64,000 nucleotides of DNA from Pseudofrankia saprophytica (GCF_000235425.2 NZ_KI912267.1:322207-386206); one strand, 5' to 3'; shown: positions 42,435-50,882, numbered from the stretch's first letter. The notes: generated from the sequence alone by a model not told the origin. Numbers and translations: made by a program.

Positions 42435-43583
42435 TCAGCCGGTGGTGAGCTCGGCCAGGGTCGAGGCGACCTGCGCGGGCGAGGGCATGTCGGCGATCTG
42501 CGCGGCCACGCCCTTCGCCTTCTCGGCGTAGCCGGGATCGTCGAGCAGCTCCCGGGCCTCGACGAGCACCGCCTCGGCATTCAGCCGGTCGGGCATCAGC
42601 AGCCGGCCCGCGCCGATCCCGGCGAGGGTGAACGAGTTGACGAACTGGTCGGAGCTCTGCGGCAGCGCCAGCTGCGGCACGCCATGGGCCAGCGCGGTCA
42701 GCAGCGAGCCCGACCCGCCGTGGTGGACGAGCAGGTCGCAGGCGGGCAGCACCAGCGACAGCGGCTGCCAGCCGACGTCGAGCACCCCGTCCGGCAGCTC
42801 GCCGAGGCGCTCGGCGAAGGCCGGCTCCACCCCGACGACGACCTCCGCGCCGAGCGCGGGCAGGCCGGCGGCGAGCTCGCCGAGCACGGCGACGAAGTCG
42901 CGGAACCGCATGTGCGGCACCAGGCTGCCGAAGGTCAGCAGGATGCGCGGCCCGCTCCGCTTCGCCAGCGCCCAGTCGGGCAGGACGCCCGGGCCGTTGT
43001 AGGGCACGTACCGCGACGGCAGGCCGTCGGGGTCCTCGTCGCCGGCGATGCTCGCCGGGGCGACCTTCACCACCGCGTCCGGCTCCGGCAGGCCGTCGAG
43101 GCCGAGCTCGGCGAGTTCGCCGGCCAGCTCCTGGGCGGTGAACGGCAGGCTGCGCGGCAGCGAGGTGATGCCCCAGTTGTGGCGCACCCAGGGGATGCCG
43201 CGCAGGGCGGCGACCAGCGGGCCGGCGATCTCGCTCGGCTCGGCGACGACCAGGTCGGGGCGCCAGCCATCGATGATCGCCTCGGTCGCCGGCAGGGTGC
43301 GGGCCGCGAGCCGGCCCCACGCCTTGCCGCCGGAGACCATCAGCTCGTCCGGGGTCGCCGGCGGCGGCACCGGCCGGCCCTCGCGGTCCACCATCATGAT
43401 CTCGGTGAGGCCGAGCGGCGGCCCGGTGACGGCGACCGGGAGACCGGCGGAGGTGACCGCGTCGACCAGGCTCGCCGGCGTGGCGACCAGGACCTCGTGA
43501 CCCGCGGAGCGGAAGGCGTGCGCGAGCGGGACCATCGGGTAGAAGTGGCCGTGCATCGGAACGGTGGTGAACAGCACCCTCAT
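42435..43583 (-). CDS. GT1-family antibiotic-type glycosyltransferase
   Basis: This 382-residue glycosyltransferase has the GT-B fold of macrolide and aromatic-polyketide glycosyltransferases. The N-terminal acceptor domain starts MRVLFTTVPMHGHFYPMVPLA with the catalytic-type His. The C-terminal nucleotide-sugar site is VHHGGSGSLLTALAHGVPQLALPQSSDQFVN, a classic TDP/UDP-sugar motif. LTFGSLVPHMR marks the interdomain linker. ATG 43583 has AAGGGGG eight bases ahead. It lies 138 bases downstream of the ABM gene on the same strand and before the operon terminator, so it probably belongs to the cluster. No deoxysugar biosynthesis genes are in the window, so the sugar would come from elsewhere. Confidence 0.9.
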   Translation of the reverse strand: MRVLFTTVPMHGHFYPMVPLAHAFRSAGHEVLVATPASLVDAVTSAGLPVAVTGPPLGLTEIMMVDREGRPVPPPATPDELMVSGGKAWGRLAARTLPATEAIIDGWRPDLVVAEPSEIAGPLVAALRGIPWVRHNWGITSLPRSLPFTAQELAGELAELGLDGLPEPDAVVKVAPASIAGDEDPDGLPSRYVPYNGPGVLPDWALAKRSGPRILLTFGSLVPHMRFRDFVAVLGELAAGLPALGAEVVVGVEPAFAERLGELPDGVLDVGWQPLSLVLPACDLLVHHGGSGSLLTALAHGVPQLALPQSSDQFVNSFTLAGIGAGRLLMPDRLNAEAVLVEARELLDDPGYAEKAKGVAAQIADMPSPAQVASTLAELTTG

Positions 43584-43721
43584 TGGGTTCCCCCTTGTAG
43601 ATCGGTGGTGGTCAGCTCCCCGCGCGGGCGGGGCGGGCGCGCCGCGGCACGGGGACGAGCGCGCGGCGTCGTGATGGATGGCCAGGCTGGTGAACCGGCG
43701 GGATGCCGGCCAGCGGGCGGG

Positions 43722-44051
43722 TCAGATGGTGACGTCCGTGAGCCGGCCGGTAGCACCGTAGGCGGCGACCTCCTCGTAGATCACCGGCCGGCGGTCGGGG
43801 TCGTGCAGGGAGCGCAGCGGTGACGTGGTGGGCTTGTGCCTGGCGTCCTGCTCCCAGGCGACGAAGTCGGCCATGTTGGTCCACTCGCTGACGACGACGA
43901 ACCGGCTGGGGTCGTGGATCGAGCGCATCAGGTGGTTGCCGAGCAGGCCAGGGGTGCCGACCAGCTCCGCACTGATCTGGTGGTAGACCTCCTCGACGGC
44001 CTCCGGCCTGTCCTCCGGCGCGGCGGCCCAGATCATGACTCGGACCTTCAT
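43722..44051 (-). CDS. ABM-family monooxygenase-like protein
   Basis: This 109-residue dimeric alpha+beta-barrel protein is of the antibiotic-biosynthesis monooxygenase (ABM) family, the fold of ActVA-Orf6 and TcmH. TcmH-type members oxidise anthrones to quinones without cofactors. The sequence has MKVRVMIWAAAPEDRPEAVEEVYHQI at the N-terminus and GNHLMRSIHDPSRFVVVSEWTNMADFVAW in the core. Its start overlaps the stop of the second ABM gene by ATGA (44048-44051). Tailoring of the polyketide ring, or help in folding, is inferred from context. Confidence 0.82.
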   Translation of the reverse strand: MKVRVMIWAAAPEDRPEAVEEVYHQISAELVGTPGLLGNHLMRSIHDPSRFVVVSEWTNMADFVAWEQDARHKPTTSPLRSLHDPDRRPVIYEEVAAYGATGRLTDVTI

Positions 44052-44515
44052 GCGGCACCCACCGGCGTGCGCAGCGACTCCACGGCGGGGGTCTCGGCCT
44101 CGGTCGCCGTCGGGGCGGTGGCCGGGGCCGGGGCCGGGGCCGCGCCCGCGGCGCCGGGCAGGTAGGCCAGCAGGGCACCGCTGACCATGGAGCCGCGGGC
44201 CCGCAGCGGGTGCAGGATCTTCCGGTGCTCCAGGTGGCCAGGGGTGGCCTCGAACTCGCGGAACAGCCGCTCGTTCACCCAGTCGCTCACGATGTAGTAG
44301 GTGCTCGGCTCGTCGGCCGAGCGGACGAGCCACTGCCCGAGGTTCGCCGGGTGGCCGGTGACGCCGTCACCGATGCGCAGCCAGGTCCGCTCGAACTCCT
44401 CCTCGCGCCCCGGGTGGATGTGCATGGTCAGCATCACCCGGAACGGCAGGTCCGCGGCGGGTGGCCCCGCGCCGGGGCCCTCCGTCATCTCGGCGTCGTA
44501 GTCGCTTCTGGCCAT
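44048..44515 (-). CDS. ABM-family monooxygenase-like protein
   Basis: This 155-residue protein has an ABM domain (VMLTMHIHPGREEEFERTWLRIGDG, then GQWLVRSADEPSTYYIVSDWVNERLFREFEA) followed by a low-complexity Ala/Pro/Thr-rich tail of about 45 residues. Its ATG shares one base with the stop of the ketoreductase gene (TGATG), and its stop overlaps the start of the next ABM gene, so all three are coupled. Paired ABM proteins are common in spore-pigment-like clusters. Oxygenation of the nascent aromatic polyketide is the likely role. Confidence 0.82.
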   Translation of the reverse strand: MARSDYDAEMTEGPGAGPPAADLPFRVMLTMHIHPGREEEFERTWLRIGDGVTGHPANLGQWLVRSADEPSTYYIVSDWVNERLFREFEATPGHLEHRKILHPLRARGSMVSGALLAYLPGAAGAAPAPAPATAPTATEAETPAVESLRTPVGAA

Positions 44516-45249
44516 CAGATACCTCCATCGACTGAGTAGTTGGCGCCGTTGACGTAGCTGGAGACGTCGCTGGCGAGGAACAGCACGACCGCCGCGACCT
44601 CCTCGGACGTGCCGAGGCGGCCAAGCGGGATCCGGCTGACGTAGCCCTGGCGGACCGCGTCGGGCATCCCGTTCGCGTGGTCGGTCTCGGTGATGCCGGG
44701 AGTGACCAGGTTGACCCGGATCCCCCGGGCGCCGAGCTCCTTGGCCAGGGACCGGGTCAGGCCGATCAGTCCCGCCTTCGCCGCCGTGTAGTGCGCGCGC
44801 AGCGGCACCCCGACGACGCTGCCGGAGCCGACGTTGACGACCGCGCCGGAGTCGCCCAGCAAGGGCAGCGCCCCCTGGGTGACCAGGTGGGTGACGGTCA
44901 GGTTGGTGGTGAGGACGGCGTTCCACTCGTCGAGCGGAAGCCGGTCGTAGGGGACATGGCTGATCGTGCCGACGTTGTTGACGACGATGTCGAGGCCGCC
45001 GAGGTGCGCGCCGGTCGCGTCGAGCAGCGCGGTGATCGCGGCCGGGTCGGCCGCCTCGGCGATCATGACCAGGTGGTTGCCCCCGGTCTCCTTCAGCTCG
45101 CGGCGCAGGCTCTCGGCCGCTTCACTCTCCTGTTGGTGACTGACGACGACGTGGGCGCCGGCACGTGCCAGGCCGAGGGCGACCGCGCGGCCGATGCCAC
45201 GGGTCCCGCCGGTCACCAGCGCGCGCTTGCCAGCCAGGTCGGCGAACAT
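44515..45249 (-). CDS. SDR-family ketoreductase of the polyketide cluster
   Basis: This 244-residue classical SDR of the FabG/ActIII-like type has TGGTRGIG at the NADP site, NNVG, a Ser in NVGSGSVVG and YTAAK (catalytic Tyr and Lys), and ends in the SSYVNGANYSVDGG segment of FabG-type enzymes. In a type II system it would reduce one keto group of the poly-beta-ketone, or act later as a tailoring reductase. Spore-pigment clusters usually lack a ketoreductase, so the product should be more reduced. It lies 141 bases downstream of the KS-beta gene, separated by tandem repeats. Confidence 0.86.
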   Translation of the reverse strand: MFADLAGKRALVTGGTRGIGRAVALGLARAGAHVVVSHQQESEAAESLRRELKETGGNHLVMIAEAADPAAITALLDATGAHLGGLDIVVNNVGTISHVPYDRLPLDEWNAVLTTNLTVTHLVTQGALPLLGDSGAVVNVGSGSVVGVPLRAHYTAAKAGLIGLTRSLAKELGARGIRVNLVTPGITETDHANGMPDAVRQGYVSRIPLGRLGTSEEVAAVVLFLASDVSSYVNGANYSVDGGI

Positions 45250-45311
45250 TGGGCTCCTTGTCTCGGGGTCTGCGTCTGAGGCTGTGGAGAGTGCTCAGCC
45301 AGTCGTTGTCG

Positions 45312-45380
45312 GTCGGGCCGGTCGGGCCGGTCGGGCCGGGTGGTGCGAGGTTGTCGTGCGGGGTGGGTCGTGCGGGGTGG
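45312..45380. repeat. Two arrays of short tandem repeats between KS-beta and ketoreductase
   Basis: Three copies of GTCGGGCCG (45312-45338) are followed by two copies of GTCGTGCGGGGTGG (45353-45366 and 45367-45380) in the 141-base intergenic gap of the polyketide cluster. Confidence 0.85.
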
Positions 45381-45390
45381 GTCGTGATCT

Positions 45391-46791
45391 TCAGGCGGGG
45401 CGGCGCAGGATGAGGACGCTGTTGAAGCCGCCGAAGCCTCGGGCGACGACCATCGCCACCCTGGCGGCGCAGGGCCGCGGCTCGCGGACCAGGTCCAGCC
45501 CGTAGGCGGGGTCCGGCTCGTCCAGGTTGCCGACGGCTGGCAGCACCCCGTCGCGCAGCGCGAGCAGCGCCGCCGCCGCCGCGAGCGCCGAGCCACCGGC
45601 GCACAGCCGGCCGAACAGGCCCTGCGGCGCGGTCACCGCCACCGAGCCCGCGCCGAACACGTCCCGCAGCGCCGCCGCCTCCAGCGCGTCGAGGTCGCGC
45701 GAGCCGGCGCCGTCGGCGAAGACGACGTCGACCTCGCCCGGCGCGACGCCCGCGTCCGCGAGGGCCCGGCGCATCGCGGCGGCGAGCCAGGCGGGGCTGG
45801 CGGCCGGGCGGCTGTGGTGGTGGGCGTCGTGCGTGGCGGCGTAGCCGGCGATCTCGCCGTAGACCTTCTGCGCGCCCCGCTCGGCGGCAGCGGCCGGGTG
45901 CTCGACGAGCAGCGTCGCGCCGCCCTCGCCGGGCAGGTAGCCGCCCGCGCGCACGTCGAACGGCTTGTACGCCAACCGTGGGTCGGCGGCGGTGCTGACC
46001 CGGCCGCTGGAGAGGTGGCAGGTCAGCGCGTACGGCGTCAGGCCCGACTCGGCGGCGCCGGCGAGCACGCTCGCCGTGCCCCGGCGGATCGTGCGCCTGG
46101 CCTGCGCGAGGCTGTCGATCCCGCCGGTGCCGTCGGCGACCACGACCCCGCTCGGACCCTTCAGGCCGTGGCGGATCGAGGTCTGGCCGGTGGTCGCCGC
46201 GTAGAACCAGGCGATCGACTGGTAGACCGACACCGCTGTGCGGCCCCGGGTGTGCAGGCGGGACAGCTCCTTCTGGCCGAAGTCGTTGCCCCCCGAGCCG
46301 GCCCCGAAGATCACCGAGGTCTCGTAGGGGTCCCGCGTCGCCGGGTCGTAGCCGGCGTCGGCGAGCGCGAGCCTGGTCGCCGCCATGCCGAACCACGTCC
46401 AGCGGTCGGTCTGCACGATGAACCGGTTGTCCAGGTGGTCGACCGGGTCGAAGTCAGGGACCTGGCCGGCGAGCCGGGCGGCGTAGGGGGACGCGTCGAA
46501 CCGGGTGATCGGGGTGATCGCCAGCTCGCCGCGCAGCGTCGCCGCCCAGAACTCCTCGACGCCGACGCCACCCGGGGCGACCACGCCGAGGCCGGTGATG
46601 ACCGGCCGGGCCAGCGGCGACTCCTCCCCCGCCGCCGGCCCCGTGCCTGGCGCCAGAACGGTGCCCGGGGTTCCCGCAAGATCGTCGAACGGGGTCCCTG
46701 CCGGATCGGCGAAGCCCGGGGTCCCTGCCGGATTGGCGAAGCCAATCTGGGAGGTCTGCTGGGAGGTCGTGATCTGGGAGGTCGGGGTCAT
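45391..46791 (-). CDS. Type II PKS ketosynthase beta / chain-length factor
   Basis: This 466-residue KS-beta (CLF) pairs with KS-alpha in a heterodimer that sets polyketide length. Aligning [15 protein letters not shown] with the KS-alpha segment [15 protein letters not shown] base for base places Gly221 at the active-site Cys position. Most CLFs have Gln there. The C-terminal [26 protein letters not shown] and FGGFNS motifs are typical. The first 60 residues are an extra, repeat-containing low-complexity tail (NPAGTPG, DPAGTP, DLAGTPG). ATG 46791 overlaps the KS-alpha stop by ATGA. Confidence 0.93.
   Translation of the reverse strand: MTPTSQITTSQQTSQIGFANPAGTPGFADPAGTPFDDLAGTPGTVLAPGTGPAAGEESPLARPVITGLGVVAPGGVGVEEFWAATLRGELAITPITRFDASPYAARLAGQVPDFDPVDHLDNRFIVQTDRWTWFGMAATRLALADAGYDPATRDPYETSVIFGAGSGGNDFGQKELSRLHTRGRTAVSVYQSIAWFYAATTGQTSIRHGLKGPSGVVVADGTGGIDSLAQARRTIRRGTASVLAGAAESGLTPYALTCHLSSGRVSTAADPRLAYKPFDVRAGGYLPGEGGATLLVEHPAAAAERGAQKVYGEIAGYAATHDAHHHSRPAASPAWLAAAMRRALADAGVAPGEVDVVFADGAGSRDLDALEAAALRDVFGAGSVAVTAPQGLFGRLCAGGSALAAAAALLALRDGVLPAVGNLDEPDPAYGLDLVREPRPCAARVAMVVARGFGGFNSVLILRRPA
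46667..46743. repeat. 27-bp repeats in the N-terminal tail of KS-beta
   Basis: Two near-identical units of 27 bases (46691-46717 and 46718-46743) are preceded by a degenerate shorter copy (46667-46690). They encode the AGTPG-type repeats. Confidence 0.8.
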
Positions 46792-48080
46792 GCCGCCCAC
46801 CCCGGGGCGGTGAGCACGATCGCGGACTGGAAGCCGCCGAAACCGCTGCCGACCGAGAGCGCCACGTCCACCCTGTGGTCGCGGGCGATGTTGGGCACGT
46901 AGTCGAGGTCGCACTCCGGGTCGCGAGTGGTCCAGTTCGCGGTCGGCGGGACGACATCGTGCTCGATCGCCAGGGCGCACGCGGCGAGCTCGATCGAGCC
47001 GATCGCGCCGAGCGAGTGCCCGACCATCGACTTCAGCGAGCTGACCGGCACCTGGTAGGCGTGTGCCCCGAGCGACCGTTTGAAGGCGGCCGTCTCGTGC
47101 CGGTCGTTCTGCTTGGTGCCCGACCCGTGCGCGTTGACGTAGTCGACGGCGCTCGGGTCGACCCGGGCCTCGTCGAGGGCGAGCCGGATGGCCTCGGCCA
47201 TCTCCCGGCCGTCCGGACGCAGGCCCGTCATGTGGAAGGCGTTCGAGCGGGACGCGTAGCCGCCGACCTCGGCGTAGATGTGCGCGCCACGGGCGACGGC
47301 CCGCTCGTACTCCTCCAGCACCAGGACGGCGCTGCCCTCACCCATGACGAACCCGTCCCGGCTCGCGTCGAACGGCCGGGAGGCGTGCTCCGGGTCGTCG
47401 TTGCGCGCCGAGGTCGCCCGGATCGCGTCGAAGCAGGCGATCGAGATCGGCGACAGCGGGGCGTCGGAGGCACCGGCGATCATGATGTCCGCCTCGCCGT
47501 CGACGATCAGCTGATGGGCGTAGCCGACCGCGTCGATGCCGGAGGTACAGCCGGTCGACACGACGAACGCCGGGCCGTGCGCCCCGAACCTCGTCGCGAC
47601 CTCGGTGGCCAGACAGCTGGGAACCAGCGCGTGGTAGAGGAACTGGCTGCCGTAGCGCGGGTCGACCTCCCAGTAGCGGCCGCCGTCGCTGACCGCGACG
47701 TACTCGTTCTCCAGCCGGGTGGTCGCCCCGACGGCGCTGCCGAGGCTCACCCCGACGACCGGGCCGGCGCCCGGTACGGCGCCGTCCACGTCCTGGCTGG
47801 AGAACTCCAGGCCGGAGTCCGCGACCGCCTCGGCGGCGGCGACCAGCGCGAACTGGACGAACCGGTCGTTGCGAGCCACCTCGCGGGGACTCAGGCCCGC
47901 GACGAGCGGGTCGAAGTCGCACTCGGCCGCGACCTGGGAGCGAAACGGCGTCGGGTCGAAGAGCGACAGCCGCCGCGTCGCCGTGCGACCGTCGGTGATC
48001 ATCGCCCAGAACTCCTTACGGGTGGTACCGCCCGGTGCCACCACACCGACGCCGGTGATGGCCGTGCGTCTGCGTGTCAT
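46788..48080 (-). CDS. Type II PKS ketosynthase alpha
   Basis: KS-alpha (430 residues) condenses malonyl units on the ACP. The active site is complete: Cys178 in STGCTSG, His318 in NAHGSGT and His355 in [10 protein letters not shown], with the Lys351 region SLKSMV between. The protein resembles spore-pigment (whiE) KS-alphas more than actinorhodin-type ones in its general style, which is a judgement by eye. It is flanked by ATGA overlaps with the cupin gene (48077-48080) and KS-beta gene (46788-46791), so cupin, KS-alpha and KS-beta are coupled. Confidence 0.96.
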   Translation of the reverse strand: MTRRRTAITGVGVVAPGGTTRKEFWAMITDGRTATRRLSLFDPTPFRSQVAAECDFDPLVAGLSPREVARNDRFVQFALVAAAEAVADSGLEFSSQDVDGAVPGAGPVVGVSLGSAVGATTRLENEYVAVSDGGRYWEVDPRYGSQFLYHALVPSCLATEVATRFGAHGPAFVVSTGCTSGIDAVGYAHQLIVDGEADIMIAGASDAPLSPISIACFDAIRATSARNDDPEHASRPFDASRDGFVMGEGSAVLVLEEYERAVARGAHIYAEVGGYASRSNAFHMTGLRPDGREMAEAIRLALDEARVDPSAVDYVNAHGSGTKQNDRHETAAFKRSLGAHAYQVPVSSLKSMVGHSLGAIGSIELAACALAIEHDVVPPTANWTTRDPECDLDYVPNIARDHRVDVALSVGSGFGGFQSAIVLTAPGWAA

Positions 48081-48523
48081 GCGGTGCCCACGTGAGGATG
48101 CGGTGCCGCCGCCTGGGCGGCGGACAGTACCTCGGTGTCGACGTGCCCGAGGTCGGGCCGGGGCGCGAGCGGGCCGGAGCAGAAGACGAAGAACGCCTCC
48201 TCGGCGCCGTTGTTGACCAGCCGGTGCCGGGTCCCGACGGGGAGGTGGACACCGCTCTCGGCGGGCAGCAGGTACTCCTGCCCGTCAAGCTGGATCGTCA
48301 CCTCGCCGCGCACGCAGAAGAGGAACTCCTCCGAGTACGGGTGCCAGTGCTCGGTGACGATCTCGCCGGGTGCGAGCGTCAGCGTGCCCATGAAGCCGGC
48401 CTTCGAGCCGACGGTGGCCGGCGACAAAATCGTGCGGATGTCACCGCCTCGGCGACGGTTGGCGGGGACGTCATGGATCGACTTGATCTTCGGAGCCGCG
48501 ACCGTGGCGGTGGGCGGGGTCAC
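48077..48523 (-). CDS. Cupin-domain protein of the polyketide cluster (WhiE-ORFII/CurC-like)
   Basis: This 148-residue single-cupin protein has both metal-binding cupin motifs: [19 protein letters not shown] (motif 1 with His and Glu) and [24 protein letters not shown] (motif 2). It resembles the cupins of spore-pigment clusters (whiE ORFII, curC), whose role is cyclase-like or oxidative. GTG 48523 overlaps the stop of the aromatase gene by GTGA. Position directly before KS-alpha is as in those clusters. Confidence 0.88.
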   Translation of the reverse strand: MTPPTATVAAPKIKSIHDVPANRRRGGDIRTILSPATVGSKAGFMGTLTLAPGEIVTEHWHPYSEEFLFCVRGEVTIQLDGQEYLLPAESGVHLPVGTRHRLVNNGAEEAFFVFCSGPLAPRPDLGHVDTEVLSAAQAAAPHPHVGTA

Positions 48524-49014
48524 CGGACGCTCCCGGCGGTGGCAGTGGCGGCGGCGGCGGACGCCTGGCGCGCGGCGTTCTCCACCTTCTCCTTGATGGC
48601 CGCCTGCTCCCGCGGGGTGTTGGTGTTGATGCGCACCACCATTCCGGCGGTGTCGACGGGCGCGGCCGGCTTCATGCGGAAGTCCTGAACCCAGCGCATC
48701 CGGGTGCCGGTGCCCTCCGGGAAGTACGTCCACTCGATGTGCATGAACTCGAACGGGCCGGTCTCGACGCGGTAGGCACGCACCCGGTGGCTGTCCGGGT
48801 CGAGGGTCCGCTCGGAGACCCAGCTCCACACCTGGCCGTTCTCGTCGGGATGCATCGTCAGCCGGAATTTGAAGGTGTTGTCCCTGGACTCGAGAATCTC
48901 AACAGACGCGTACTCGGTGAACAGACGGGGCCAGTTCTCCAGGTCGTTGGTGAGAGTCCAGACGGTTTCGATGTCCGCGTCGATCCAGATCGAGTTGTCG
49001 GTGTGCCCGTTCAC
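48520..49014 (-). CDS. Polyketide aromatase/cyclase (SRPBCC, WhiE-ORFVI/TcmN-like)
   Basis: This 164-residue START/Bet v1-fold aromatase/cyclase closes and dehydrates the first ring of the ACP-bound polyketide. Family features include NSIWIDADIETVWTLTNDLENWPRLF at the N-terminus, VEILESRDNTFKFRLTM, and the MHIEWTYFPEGTGTRMRWVQDF sheet. GTG 49014 was chosen over the longer ATG start (49074) because GAGGAG lies six bases ahead, whereas the upstream ATG has none. Single-domain form like WhiE-ORFVI, not didomain like those of actinorhodin. It lies 223 bases downstream of the ACP gene. Confidence 0.93.
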   Translation of the reverse strand: MNGHTDNSIWIDADIETVWTLTNDLENWPRLFTEYASVEILESRDNTFKFRLTMHPDENGQVWSWVSERTLDPDSHRVRAYRVETGPFEFMHIEWTYFPEGTGTRMRWVQDFRMKPAAPVDTAGMVVRINTNTPREQAAIKEKVENAARQASAAAATATAGSVR

Positions 49015-49150
49015 GGGGGTCTCCTCGGGAGTAGGTACTGCCTCAAGGACGGTTGGGCTGGTTTCGCGGGGCATGGGCGCCGGGCCGGCCGGCCGCGCGC
49101 CTGAGCCGGCGCCGACGAGCGGGCAAGGGCCTGGTAGCGTCGATTCTTGG

Positions 49151-49188
49151 CTGGTGACTCTGGGGACCGCTGGTGACTCTGGGGACCA
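49151..49188. repeat. Two 19-bp tandem repeats between ACP and aromatase genes
   Basis: CTGGTGACTCTGGGGACC plus one base occurs at 49151-49169 and 49170-49188, in the 223-base gap between the ACP and aromatase genes. Confidence 0.85.
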
Positions 49189-49237
49189 GGGCCGCCGGGT
49201 GCGCGAAGGAGGAGCATTTCGCGCACCCTTTGGGCCT

Positions 49238-49486
49238 CTAGCCGGCGGCGAGCGCGAGGTTCACGGCATCAAGGATGTCGGCCAGGGTGTAGCCGGGCGG
49301 CGGGTCGGCGGGCAGTTCCACCCCGCACGAGCCGAACACCTCCGACTGCAGTTGCAGGTAGGCCAGCGAGTCCAGGCCGATGTCCTCGAACGTGACATCG
49401 AGCGTCGCCGGCAGGTCGGACTCGGGAAGGCCGGCCTGGGTGACCAGGAAATCGAGCAGAGCGGCGGAGTCCCACTGCTGGGGCAC
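49238..49486 (-). CDS. Acyl carrier protein of the type II PKS
   Basis: This 82-residue ACP carries the phosphopantetheine arm on Ser40 of the DSL motif (EDIGLDSLAYLQLQSEVF). GTG 49486 has GAGGAGGG about eight bases ahead. It is expected to carry the growing chain between KS-alpha/beta and the cyclases. In most type II clusters the ACP gene follows the KS-beta gene. Here it comes first, upstream of the aromatase and cupin genes. The 647 bases upstream of it contain no gene, so the main promoter of the operon is probably there. Confidence 0.95.
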   Translation of the reverse strand: MPQQWDSAALLDFLVTQAGLPESDLPATLDVTFEDIGLDSLAYLQLQSEVFGSCGVELPADPPPGYTLADILDAVNLALAAG

Positions 49487-50133
49487 AGTTATCCCTCCTC
49501 TGGAGCGTACCTATCCAAGGATTACCACTGACTATGGCCCGTGAGTACCCGAACCAGCGAACAATGTCGCCGCCGTCACTTTCCTGCCAACTCGCCGGGT
49601 GCTTGACCGAGAGTAGCGGCAGGTGGGGCCAATAAAGGGCGCGCAAAGACGCCCCGCGGCCACCGACCGGAAAGCAGGCAGCTTGATGCCAGGCACCAGG
49701 CGAATGCCGAATTGAAGGAGCAGCCGGCGGGAAGCCGTCGCGACCGATCCGCGCGCGTCTTCTCTCACCTTTGGCGAGAAGACACCCGCGGCATTCGGCG
49801 CCGGCCGGGCGGGGTGCGTGGGCCGGCGACCCGGCTACGAGCCCCGGTTGGTCCGGCCAGGGCTGGGAATGGTGACCCGGTCGGTGCTGAACGCACGCGG
49901 GTGGCGGGAGTGCTCCCACGGGCGCGAATGGTCAGGCGGCACCTGGGGTCACGAGGCCTCGGCGCGGGAGGTGGGCACCGCCGTCGCCGCGAGGCGTGGC
50001 GCGCACGGCGCTGGCGCCGCGCAGGGTGACGCGGCGCCAGCCGGGCTGGCACCGGACGGATCCGGCGCGGGTCAGCTGCCACCACGCGGCGGTGGCGGGC
50101 CGGCGGCCGGCGGCGGACCGCCACCGGGCACCG
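49487..50133. other. Gene-free stretch upstream of the ACP gene
   Basis: Open frames on both strands are low-complexity and lack ribosome sites. AT-richer DNA near 49500-49540 (minus-strand TTGGATAGGTACGCT) is a possible promoter for the ACP-led operon, but no clean -35/-10 pair could be fixed. It separates the TcmI-type cyclase gene from the ACP gene. Confidence 0.55.
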
Positions 50134-50469
50134 TCAACGGGCGGAGTCCGCCCTCCAGGTGTAGAAGCTCCTGGCCATCGCGTCCCGCGGGCCGCGCCAC
50201 GTCGCCGGGTCGTACGCGGTGATGTACTTCGCCAGCTTGGTGTTGACGTCGACGAACAGCGGATGGTCCCGCACGTCGGCGAGCGGCGCCTGAATGCTCT
50301 CTTCCGCCTCGATGAGGTGGAAGTACAGCCCATGGAAGGCGAACAGCTCCCGGCGCGACACCCCGACGAGGTGGGGCAGCTCCCCGCCGTCGGACTCGGC
50401 AAAGACCTCCGCCACGGATTGCTCATCCGACGGGTTCATCCGAGCGACGATCAGCGTGCGGTGGCTCAC
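50134..50469 (-). CDS. TcmI-family polyketide cyclase (WhiE-ORFVII-like)
   Basis: This 111-residue protein of the TcmI polyketide-cyclase family (ferredoxin-like fold) closes later rings of aromatic polyketides. Signature elements are LIVARMNPSD at the N-terminus, LPHLVGVSRRELFAFHGLYFHL, and FVDVNTKLAKYITAYDPATWRGPRDAMARSFYTW. GTG 50469 has GGAGG seven bases ahead. Together with the aromatase, cupin, ACP and KS pair it completes the spore-pigment gene set. It lies at the upstream end of the cluster on the same strand, 647 bases before the ACP gene. Confidence 0.92.
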   Translation of the reverse strand: MSHRTLIVARMNPSDEQSVAEVFAESDGGELPHLVGVSRRELFAFHGLYFHLIEAEESIQAPLADVRDHPLFVDVNTKLAKYITAYDPATWRGPRDAMARSFYTWRADSAR

Positions 50470-50882
50470 CGCGCACCTCCCGCTGGGCACTGCGCGGGGG
50501 TACGCGGTTGGGTTGTCGACACTTTCTCTCCTCACAGCACTATCTATCGGTCGAGCAGGCCGAGCCGCGAGAACCGCTCCGATGGCCGGCGGCGCGGGGG
50601 CCGAGGCGGCCGTTGCGACGCTGACGAGGCCGATGTGCTGTTTGGGCCTGGCGCCGCGTCCGGTCCCGGATGCGGTGTCTCGCAGGAAGTCTGTGCCCAG
50701 CCGACCCGCTTCGTCCGGCGTTCCCGGACGCCCCCCCTTGGCAACTAGTTGCGCTGGCACACTGTTGCCACAACTAGTGCCCTTTACCCGGCGGTGTTAC
50801 AACCGTCCTTACCCGGCCTGGCATCCACCGGGTCCTGCCCGCGCCACCCGCGCCAGCGGCGCCGCCACAACCAACCCCTGCG
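50470..50882. other. Gene-free stretch with ACTAGT elements
   Basis: This stretch lies between the TcmI-type cyclase start and the 3' end of the HTH regulator. It includes a perfect 12-bp palindrome and a second ACTAGT element (50741-50778) and must hold the cyclase promoter. No gene was found. Confidence 0.6.
50740..50778. promoter_or_regulatory. Repeated CAACTAGT elements, candidate operator
   Basis: GCAACTAGTTGC is a perfect 12-bp palindrome at 50741-50752. CAACTAGT occurs again at 50771-50778, 29 bases further on. GGCAAC (50740-50745) and GTTGCC (50764-50769) form an additional inverted pair. The sites are about 270 bases upstream of the TcmI-type cyclase start. The bound regulator is unknown; the HTH protein at 50883-52178 is one candidate. 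Confidence 0.5.

Noticed and set aside
46875-48095. Long plus-strand open frame opposite the KS-alpha gene
   Set aside because: It is the antisense shadow of a well-supported gene, rich in Arg/Gly/Val with no domain. Similar long antisense frames lie opposite most genes here because high GC removes stop codons.
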